Source of the DNA: Caldisericota bacterium
Lineage (GTDB): Bacteria > Bipolaricaulota > Bipolaricaulia > Bipolaricaulales > Bipolaricaulaceae
Assembly (NCBI GenBank): GCA_013151115.1
Contig: JAADIW010000158.1
Location: 1 to 12,333 of the forward strand
Direction: 5' to 3'
Length of the DNA stretch: 12,333 bases
A model generated the notes under the pieces. The model did not search any database. It worked only from the letters and a program-made list of their open reading frames with translations, and had not been told where the DNA came from. Position numbers and translations under genes: made by a program. Positions 1 to 5,528 of the stretch are shown piece by piece (position 1 is the stretch's first letter; each line of letters begins with the position of its first letter).

Positions 1-719
1 CTCTCCTTGCTGAGCAACCTCCGCGCCGCGAGGGCCGACGCCGCGAGGATGACGAGGCCCACCCCCGCGTTGGCCCAGGCGAACGACCATTGGGCGAACC
101 CGAGGCCCAGGCGCGGGAGCACGTTGGACACCGCGAGCACGATCATCACCACCGCCAGGGAGGCGATGTTGGGATTGGCCACCAGCAGGCCGACCAAGTT
201 GACCAACGCCGCGATGCCGAGGCCGAGGAGCGGGACCCCCACCCCCACCGTGGCCGCCACCGGGCCGGGGAGGATGGGCCGCCCGAGCACGGGCACCACC
301 GCGGCCGCGTTCAGGGCCCAGAGGACCCCGAAGCTCACCACGATCCCCACCGCCAGGGCGGGGAGGAAGCTCCCGGCCGTCTTCCCCCACCACACGGCCC
401 CCGGCCGGATGGGGGTGGCGAGGAGCGCCTCCAACGCGCCCTTCGCCTTCTCCTGGGTGAGCGTCCCCACCCCGAGGAGGACCCCCAGGAACACCACGCA
501 CAAGAGCGACACGAGGTACCCGGAGAGCCCGAGGGCGTTGAGCGCCCACGGGCCGACTACGTCCCAGGGCCCCTTCGCGAGGATCTCCGCCAACGTCCCC
601 TTCATCCCGAAGAACACGGGGACGATCCCCAATGCGAGCACCCCCACGGAGATCATCCCCTGGCGGTGCCGCAGGTTCGCGCGCAGGGAGTGGGCCGCGA
701 TCGTGAGGAAATCCCTCAT
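1..719 (-). CDS. ABC-2 type transporter permease, 3' end cut by the window edge
   Basis: About 239 codons are visible; the stop lies beyond base 1, probably only a little way off, because the last visible residues (RRLLSKE) already look like a cytoplasmic tail. The protein starts MRDFLTIAAHSLRANLRHRQ and then has several long hydrophobic stretches (about six membrane segments). Between the early segments it carries TQEKAKGALEALLATPIRP, the E-K-x-x-G-x-L-E-x-L-L-x-T-P-I motif of ABC-2 permeases (ABC2_membrane/YhaP-NatB class). It should be the membrane half of an exporter whose ATPase is encoded just upstream: the ATG (717-719) overlaps the ATPase stop as ATGA, so the two are translationally coupled. 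The substrate cannot be told from sequence. Family is confident; the exact 3' end is unknown. Confidence 0.88.
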   Translation of the reverse strand, partial: MRDFLTIAAHSLRANLRHRQGMISVGVLALGIVPVFFGMKGTLAEILAKGPWDVVGPWALNALGLSGYLVSLLCVVFLGVLLGVGTLTQEKAKGALEALLATPIRPGAVWWGKTAGSFLPALAVGIVVSFGVLWALNAAAVVPVLGRPILPGPVAATVGVGVPLLGLGIAALVNLVGLLVANPNIASLAVVMIVLAVSNVLPRLGLGFAQWSFAWANAGVGLVILAASALAARRLLSKE

Positions 720-1618
720 GTGCCCTCCGCGAGGATCCGGCGGTAGAGCTCCTCCAGCGAGGCCCGGCGCCGGTAGATCGCCTCGATCTCGAGGCCCCGC
801 GCCTGGAGTGCCTGGGCGAGCTCCGGGATCCCCACCCCGTCCGCCGGATCGAGGACCAGGCGGCGACCGTGGGCCTCCGTGAGCCCCAGGCGCCCGTCGG
901 CCCGGAGCTCCTCCACGGCGGCGGGCGGGGGCTCGGCGCTGAGCTCCACCACGTAGCCCCGACCCCCGGCGCGGAGCGCCTCGACCTCCCCCTGCAGCCG
1001 GATCTCCCCCCGGTGGATGAGGGCGATGCGGTTGCAGAGGCGCTCCACCTCGTCGAGGTTGTGGGAGCTGAAGAAGATCGTCTTCCCGGCGGCGGCCAGC
1101 TCCCTCACGAGGCCGCGGAGCTCCATCTGCCCCGAGGGATCGAGCCCGACGGTGGGCTCGTCCAGCACCAGGATCTCGGGGTCGTGGAGGAGGGCCCGCG
1201 CCAGGGCGAGCCGCTGGCGCATCCCTCGCGATAACTTCCCCACCCGCTCGTGTCTCTCGCCCGGGAGGCCCACGAGCTCCAGGAGCTCGTCGATCCGGGG
1301 CCCCCTCACCCCGTAGAGGCGGGCGAACAGGAGGAGGTTCTCCGCGGCGGTGAGGCCGTCGAAGAGCCCGTCGCTCTCCAGCACGAACCCGACCCGCGAC
1401 CGCGGCCCCGGGCCGGCCCGCTTCCCCAAGATGGAGACCTCCCCGGAATCCGGGGACAGGAGGCCCAGGATGACCCGGATGGTGGTGGTCTTCCCCGCCC
1501 CGTTCGGCCCGAGATACCCGAACACGTCCCCCCGGTGGACCTCCAGGGTGATCCCGCGCAGGATCTCGCGGCCGCCGAGGGCCTTGCGCACCCCCCGGAG
1601 GGCGATGGCGACGTCCAT
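716..1618 (-). CDS. ABC-2 type transporter ATP-binding protein
   Basis: 300 residues, a normal length for a NatA/CcmA-like ATPase that powers an ABC-2 exporter. All nucleotide-binding motifs are visible: Walker A GPNGAGKT (37-44), signature LSRGM (129-133), Walker B ILVLDEP (149-155) and switch histidine H186 in SSHNLDE. The Q-loop position reads FVLESDGL, with Glu in place of Gln, a variant that I recall in this subfamily. After the ATPase core there is a C-terminal extension of about 80 residues, also usual for the group. The start ATG (1616-1618) overlaps the stop of the M20 hydrolase gene as TGATG, and its own stop overlaps the permease start as ATGA, so the three genes form one coupled operon. 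The same frame is open upstream to 2110, but that part lies antiparallel to nothing conserved and belongs to the hydrolase in another frame. Confidence 0.93.
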   Translation of the reverse strand: MDVAIALRGVRKALGGREILRGITLEVHRGDVFGYLGPNGAGKTTTIRVILGLLSPDSGEVSILGKRAGPGPRSRVGFVLESDGLFDGLTAAENLLLFARLYGVRGPRIDELLELVGLPGERHERVGKLSRGMRQRLALARALLHDPEILVLDEPTVGLDPSGQMELRGLVRELAAAGKTIFFSSHNLDEVERLCNRIALIHRGEIRLQGEVEALRAGGRGYVVELSAEPPPAAVEELRADGRLGLTEAHGRRLVLDPADGVGIPELAQALQARGLEIEAIYRRRASLEELYRRILAEGT

Positions 1619-2781
1619 CACGGGGCCGACCGCTCCGGCCGCCGCAGGAGCCCCAGGGGCTCCCGTTTGACCAGGACCCTCTCGAGGTCCGTCATGCGTT
1701 TTATGAGGCGGCGGTAGCCCTCGGCCGCGCGGGCGATGTCCCCCACCGCCACCCGCTCGTCCGGCTGATGGGCCAGCGACTCCTCGCCCGGCCCATAGCC
1801 GATGGTGGGGAGCTCGTAAGTCCCCGCGGAGACCACTCCGTCGGTGGAAAACCTCCAGACGCGGAACGGGGGATGGTCCAGCGCGTGCCATGCCCACTGG
1901 ACGAACCCCTCGGCGGGATCGAAGTACCACGCGGGGTAAAAGTGCTCCACGGTGAACGACTCCCCCGTGTAGCTCCGGAGCTCCTCCCGCGCGATGGCGG
2001 CCTCCAGGTCTAGGTCCCGGTAGGTCCCGAGCACCGAGTCCCGGGTCTCGCCGACCACGATCCTCCGGTCGATCTCGGCGATGCAGCGGTCGGGGATGAT
2101 GGGGCCCCATGTGGGGGTGTAGATGGAGGTCACGGCGTGGGTCCCCTTCCCCAGCACGGGATCCCCGGGGAGTTCCCGGGAGAGGGCCTTGGGGAGCTGC
2201 TTGATCATGAGCGTGATCGCGTTCTGGCCGAGGGCGGGCATGGAGGCGTGGGCGGTTTTCCCCCGGGCGAGGAGCTTGATCACCGCGCGCCCCCGGTGGC
2301 CGATGCCCAACCGGAGGTCCGAGGGCTCACCCAGTACCACGAGATCAGGGACATCGATCACGTCCAGGACCCGCTCGAGCACCGCGCCCTCGGCCGTCTC
2401 CTCGTGGGGGACGTACACGAGGTAGAGGGTGCCGCGGACCGCGTCCCGGGAGGCGGCCGCGGCGGCGATCTGGGCGGCGATGGCCCCCTTCATGTCCACG
2501 GCGCCCCGTCCCCAGATATAGCCCCCCTTTTCCTCCCCCGCGAACGGGGGGACGGACCAGGCCGCCTCGTCCCCGGGGGGAACGGTGTCCATGTGGCCCT
2601 CGAACACCAGGGTGGGGCCCTCCCCGTTCCTGAGCTCGGCGATGACCGAGCCCAGGGGGCCCCGTTCCACCGCCGCGAACCGGCGCAGGGTCTTGACGAG
2701 GAAATCGGCGAGATCCCCTTCGTGTCCGGAGAGGCTCTCGATGCGGACCAATTCCGCCGCCAACTCCACCGGATCGATCAT
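1618..2781 (-). CDS. M20 family metallohydrolase, YgeY-like
   Basis: 387 residues, the full length of an M20 peptidase/deacylase that uses a two-metal (Zn/Co) centre. Visible ligands and catalytic residues: H63 and D65 in EGHMDTVPPG, D96 in GAVDMKG, E127/E128 in PHEETAEG, E152 in LGEPSD, and H338 in ESLAHQPDE. Several stretches resemble the YgeY subfamily (called selenium-metabolism-linked hydrolase) more than DapE or ArgE: GHRGRA (161-166), VLGKGTHAVTSI, EIDRRIVVGET (237-246), FSTDGV, and TIGYGPGEE. The substrate is unknown; hydrolysis of an N-acyl or peptide bond is inferred from the family. The start is well supported: GGAGG at 2789-2793 lies 7 bases before the ATG, and a TATAAT lies further upstream. 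It heads an operon with an ABC-2 exporter. No selenium genes are visible here. Confidence 0.9.
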   Translation of the reverse strand: MIDPVELAAELVRIESLSGHEGDLADFLVKTLRRFAAVERGPLGSVIAELRNGEGPTLVFEGHMDTVPPGDEAAWSVPPFAGEEKGGYIWGRGAVDMKGAIAAQIAAAAASRDAVRGTLYLVYVPHEETAEGAVLERVLDVIDVPDLVVLGEPSDLRLGIGHRGRAVIKLLARGKTAHASMPALGQNAITLMIKQLPKALSRELPGDPVLGKGTHAVTSIYTPTWGPIIPDRCIAEIDRRIVVGETRDSVLGTYRDLDLEAAIAREELRSYTGESFTVEHFYPAWYFDPAEGFVQWAWHALDHPPFRVWRFSTDGVVSAGTYELPTIGYGPGEESLAHQPDERVAVGDIARAAEGYRRLIKRMTDLERVLVKREPLGLLRRPERSAP

Positions 2782-2831
2782 CCTCCATCCTCCGCGATCG
2801 ACTGGGGTGATATACGGGGCCGACGACCTCG

Positions 2832-2837
2832 ATTATA
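2832..2837 (-). promoter_or_regulatory. Candidate -10 box for the M20/exporter operon
   Basis: Read on the minus strand the sequence is a perfect TATAAT in the 88-base gap between yycJ and the M20 gene. Transcription would start near 2825, giving a leader of about 44 bases that contains the GGAGG at 2789-2793. No good -35 hexamer is seen at a spacing of 16-18 bases and there is no extended TG motif, so the call rests on the -10 alone. There is no terminator-like hairpin in this gap, so read-through from slipin-yycJ is also possible. Confidence 0.4.
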
Positions 2838-2869
2838 GACGAATCCCATGGCCACGGCCCCTCCCCGGG

Positions 2870-3609
2870 CTAGGCGGGCAGTTCGACCACGGCGCCCGGG
2901 CGATCAGGGTAGGTGAGGTATAGGGCGCCGTCCCAGTGTTCGAGGTGCCGCGCCACCGTCTCCAGCGCCAAGGAGGGGCGGTTGTTCTCCTGCGAGATGT
3001 GGGCGAGGAACACGGCGCGGGCCCGGGGGGCGAGCTCGGCCAACGCCGAGCCGGCGACGTCGTTGGAGAGATGCCCCCGGGGGCCGAGGATGCGCAGCTT
3101 CAGGGGCCAGGGGTAGGGACCGGAGAGGAGGAGCTCCAGGTCGTGGTTAGCCTCGAACACGAGGCCCTCACACCCGGCGAGGGCCTCGAGCACCGCCCCG
3201 GGCACCTCCCCCAGATCGGTGACGATCCCCGCCCGCGTTCCGTCGAGCTCGAGCACGATCCCCCGCGGATCTCGGGCGTCGTGGGGGACGGGAAAGGAGG
3301 AGATCCTCAGGCCGGCGGCCTCCACCTCCCCGTTCAACGGGATCGCGCGCCGGAACCGGTGCCCCAACGCCCGCAGGGTCCCGGGGCTCGCGAGGATCGG
3401 CGTGCCCCGCCGGTAAAGGGTGCGTAGGCCCCGGACGTGGTCGGCGTGTTCGTGCGTGAGGATCAGGGCCGCGATGGGAAACCGGCCCGCCGCGCCCGGG
3501 CCTTGATCTCCCGCCACGAGAACCCCGCGTCCACGAGGAGGTAGCCCCCCGGGCCCTCCACGAGGACCGCGTTCCCGGAGGAACCGCTCCCCAGGACGCA
3601 GAGCCTCAC
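2870..3609 (-). pseudogene. yycJ: YycJ/WalJ-type MBL-fold nuclease, apparent one-base frameshift
   Basis: Joined by a -1 shift at about 3475-3481, the product is 246 residues, near the usual 260 for YycJ/WalJ, a metallo-beta-lactamase-fold 5'-3' DNA exonuclease linked to cell-wall and repair functions. The upstream frame begins at GTG 3607-3609 (GGAGGGG lies 9 bases ahead) and gives LGSGSSGNA (6-14) and LLVDAGFSWREI (24-35), then hits TGA at 3463-3465. The downstream frame carries LTHEHADH (51-58; metal ligands H53, H55, D57, H58), H110 in PVPHDARD, D132 in VTDLGEV, FEANHD, GHLSND and LAHISQENN, all typical of the family. Because every motif on both sides is intact, either a sequencing/assembly indel, a recent mutation or recoding explains the break; I annotate it as a broken gene with that doubt. 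It follows slipin by 6 bases. Confidence 0.82.
3475..3481 (-). other. Frameshift point on a slippery heptamer T TTC CCA
   Basis: On the minus strand the upstream yycJ frame reads GGT TTC CCA TCG CGG CCC TGA. The last seven bases of GGT TTC CCA form TTTCCCA, an X XXY YYZ pattern in the correct phase. A -1 slip here gives TTT CCC ATC and enters exactly the frame that encodes the HxHxDH motif. The break must lie between the last upstream homology (RRAG) and the stop at 3463, so this heptamer is inside a very small interval. No obvious internal Shine-Dalgarno-like stimulator or pseudoknot was recognised. Confidence 0.5.
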
Positions 3610-3615
3610 GGCCCC

Positions 3616-4380
3616 TTACCCCTCCGTGCGGGGGGCGTTCATCCCGCGCAACGCGGACAGGAGATCGATGGGCACGGGGAAGACCACGGTGGTGGCGTTC
3701 TCGGTGGCGATCTCGGAGAGGGTCTGGAGATAGCGGAGCTGCAGGGCACCGGGGGACCGTTGCATGATCTCCGCCGCCTGACGCAGCTTCTCGGCGGCCT
3801 GGAGCTCCCCTTCGGCGTTGATGATCTTGGAACGGCGTTCCCGCTCGGCCTCGGCCTGGCGGGCGATGGCCCGCTGCATCTCCTGGGGGATCTTCACGTC
3901 CTTGATCTCCACGGTGATCACCTTGATCCCCCACGGGTCGGTGTGCTCGTCGATGATCCGCTGGAGCTCCTGGTTGAGCTTCTCCCGCTCCGAGAGGATC
4001 TCGTCCAGCTCCACCCTGCCGAGGACCGATCGCAGGGTAGTCATGGAGATCTGACGGGTGGCCTCGATGAAGTCCATCACCTGGACGACCGCGTCGGTGG
4101 GGTTCATCACCCGGAAGTAGACCACCGCGTTCACGTGTACCGGGACGTTGTCGCGGGTGATCACCTCCTGGGGCGGGACGTCCAGGGTGATGGTGCGGAG
4201 GTCCACCTTCACCATCTTGTCCACGATGGGTATGATGAAGAAGAGGCCCGGGCCTTTCGCCCCTACAAGCCTTCCCAACCGGAATATCACGCCCCGCTCG
4301 TATTCGCGCACGATCTTGATGGCGCTGGAGAGGAACGTGATGATGATGCCCACGACGATGGCTATCCCCAACAGGCTCAT
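3616..4380 (-). CDS. Slipin (SPFH/stomatin/band 7 family protein)
   Basis: 254 residues, typical of prokaryotic slipins, which are membrane-anchored scaffold proteins that form oligomers on the inner membrane. An N-terminal hydrophobic hairpin or single span covers residues 2-22. The SPFH domain follows (EYERGVIFRLGRLVG at 27-40, GPGLFFIIPIVDK, RTITLDVPPQEVITRDNVPV at 62-81), then a charged coiled-coil stretch (about 165-205, rich in Ala, Glu and Arg) and the C-terminal ATTVVFPVP motif. ATG 4380 is chosen because AAAGGAGG (4385-4392) sits 4 bases ahead. An in-frame ATG at 4404 lies inside the -10 box and cannot be the start. The usual NfeD partner gene is not adjacent; instead yycJ follows by 6 bases, probably in the same transcript. 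Confidence 0.93.
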   Translation of the reverse strand: MSLLGIAIVVGIIITFLSSAIKIVREYERGVIFRLGRLVGAKGPGLFFIIPIVDKMVKVDLRTITLDVPPQEVITRDNVPVHVNAVVYFRVMNPTDAVVQVMDFIEATRQISMTTLRSVLGRVELDEILSEREKLNQELQRIIDEHTDPWGIKVITVEIKDVKIPQEMQRAIARQAEAERERRSKIINAEGELQAAEKLRQAAEIMQRSPGALQLRYLQTLSEIATENATTVVFPVPIDLLSALRGMNAPRTEG

Positions 4381-4399
4381 CGCGCCTCCTTTCGGTTGA

Positions 4400-4428
4400 A
4401 TCATAGGGGGCCCCGTCGCGAGCGTCAA
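4400..4428 (-). promoter_or_regulatory. Promoter for slipin-yycJ
   Basis: The minus strand reads TTGACG (4423-4428), a 17-base spacer, then TATGAT (4400-4405): five of six matches to each consensus hexamer. The predicted start of transcription is near 4393, leaving a short leader of about 13 bases that contains the AAAGGAGG of the slipin gene. Confidence 0.75.
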
Positions 4429-4486
4429 TCCAGCCGCGGGATTTGTGCACTTTGGTTTTACGGACCGGAAGCGCCCGTTCGGGACC

Positions 4487-4515
4487 TTATCAAAGGCCCT
4501 TTTTCGCGGTATAAT
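4487..4515 (+). promoter_or_regulatory. Promoter for the primary sigma factor gene
   Basis: TTATCA (4487-4492), a 17-base spacer and a perfect TATAAT (4510-4515) give a sigma70-type promoter on the plus strand. Transcription would start near 4522 and leave a leader of about 56 bases with a hairpin and a strong ribosome binding site. The product of the gene is itself the kind of sigma factor that would read such a promoter, so autoregulation is plausible. It is back to back with the slipin promoter, about 58 bases away. Confidence 0.75.
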
Positions 4516-4535
4516 GGCAGCGCTTAGGATGACAA

Positions 4536-4553
4536 TAAAGGCAAAAGCCTTTA
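4536..4553 (+). other. Hairpin in the sigma factor leader
   Basis: TAAAGGC, loop AAAA, GCCTTTA: a perfect 7-base-pair stem in the 5' untranslated region, 13 bases before the GAGGTGA ribosome binding site. No U-run follows on either strand, so it is not an intrinsic terminator. It may stabilise the mRNA or modulate initiation; this is inference. Confidence 0.45.
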
Positions 4554-4566
4554 GCCATTAAAAAAT

Positions 4567-4573
4567 GAGGTGA
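4567..4573 (+). promoter_or_regulatory. Strong ribosome binding site of the sigma factor gene
   Basis: GAGGTGA is a 7-base match to the anti-Shine-Dalgarno region and lies 4 bases before ATG 4578. It settles the start over the nearby out-of-frame ATG codons at 4565 and 4573. Confidence 0.75.
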
Positions 4574-4577
4574 TGGT

Positions 4578-5528
4578 ATGGGCAACGTGAAGGAGAAGGA
4601 ACTGAACGCCAAGGAATACCTCGAGAACCTCGAGGCCGAGGAGGAGCTCTGGGAGTGGGAGGAGGAAGAGGAGCACCACCGCTCCCCGGAGAACCCGATC
4701 CGTACGTATTTCGACGAGATCTCGCGGGTCCCCCTCCTCACCAAGGAGGAGGAGGTGGAGCTCGCCAAACGCGTCGAGGCCGGCGATAAGACCGCCAAGG
4801 AGAAGCTCGCCGAGGCGAACCTCCGCCTCGTCGTCTCCATCGCCAAGAAGTACCGGGGCTGCGGCCTCCCGTTCCTGGATCTCATCCAGGAGGGGAACCT
4901 CGGCCTCATGAAGGCCATCGAGAAGTTCGACTGGCGCAAGGGGTACAAGTTCTCCACCTACGCCACCTGGTGGATCCGGCAGGCGATCCTGCGCGCGATC
5001 ACCAACCGCTCCCGTACCATCCGCGTCCCCACCCACATCAACGAGCTCATCCGCAAGATCTACCAGGCCGAGCGCGACCACATCAAGGAGCACGGCGAGG
5101 CCCCGTCCCTGGAGGAGCTCGCCGACGAGCTCGACACCACCGTGGAGAACATCATCAAGGCCAAACGCACCGCCCACTACACCGCCTCGCTCGACACCCC
5201 CATCGGCTACGACGACGAGGGCTCGGTCCTGGGGGACTTCATCGCCGACGAGGGCGCCGTCTCCCCCACCAAGGAGACGTTCAAGGAGCTGCTGCAGCAG
5301 GAGCTCCGCCGGGCCCTGAAGGAGTACCTCACCCCGCGGGAGCGGCGGATCCTCGAGCTCCGCTACGGCCTCGACGGCCAGCCCCCCAAGACCCTCGACG
5401 AGGTGGGGGAGATCTTCGGGATCTCCCGGGAGCGGGTACGCCAGATCCAGAAGGAGGCCTTGGAGAAGCTGAAGGGCTCCGAGCTCCTCCAGAAGCTCGA
5501 GCGCTTCAGGATGCTGGCTGAGGAGTGA
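4578..5528 (+). CDS. rpoD: RNA polymerase primary sigma factor, RpoD/SigA type
   Basis: 316 residues, short for a group 1 sigma factor because region 1.1 is replaced by a very acidic N-terminus (about residues 13-33, many Glu and two Trp). Region 1.2 begins at NPIRTYFDEISRVPLLT (39-55). Region 2 spans about 79-150, with NLRLVVSIAKKYRG, DLIQEGNLGLMKAIEKFD (101-118) and the -10-binding and melting stretch YKFSTYATWWIRQAI (123-137). Region 3 covers about 151-230, and region 4 carries LTPRERRILELRYG (251-264) and the -35-binding helix-turn-helix around GISRERVRQIQKEALEKLK (281-299). These are strong matches to housekeeping sigma factors, and the consensus-like promoters in the window fit that role. 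A group 2 sigma cannot be excluded without the rest of the genome. Its last 23 bases overlap the 3' end of topA on the other strand. Confidence 0.95.
   Translation: MGNVKEKELNAKEYLENLEAEEELWEWEEEEEHHRSPENPIRTYFDEISRVPLLTKEEEVELAKRVEAGDKTAKEKLAEANLRLVVSIAKKYRGCGLPFLDLIQEGNLGLMKAIEKFDWRKGYKFSTYATWWIRQAILRAITNRSRTIRVPTHINELIRKIYQAERDHIKEHGEAPSLEELADELDTTVENIIKAKRTAHYTASLDTPIGYDDEGSVLGDFIADEGAVSPTKETFKELLQQELRRALKEYLTPRERRILELRYGLDGQPPKTLDEVGEIFGISRERVRQIQKEALEKLKGSELLQKLERFRMLAEE

Noticed and set aside
2841..2872. Possible terminator after yycJ (GGCC-rich stretch)
   Set aside because: The candidate arms enclose only two bases and no U-run follows, so no intrinsic terminator can be supported.
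3616..4450. Apparent fusion of the yycJ downstream frame with a long upstream extension across the slipin gene
   Set aside because: The extension is an out-of-frame reading of slipin, rich in Arg and Gly. The true yycJ N-terminus is in another frame from GTG 3609.
4474..4483. Small inverted repeat CCCG-TT-CGGG just before the sigma factor -35 box
   Set aside because: Four-base arms in GC-rich DNA are expected by chance, and the loop is too small for an RNA hairpin.
4565..4573. Minimal ORF ATG AGG TGA overlapping the sigma factor ribosome binding site
   Set aside because: It has no ribosome binding site of its own and arises simply because the Shine-Dalgarno GAGGTGA follows AAAAAT; treated as coincidence.
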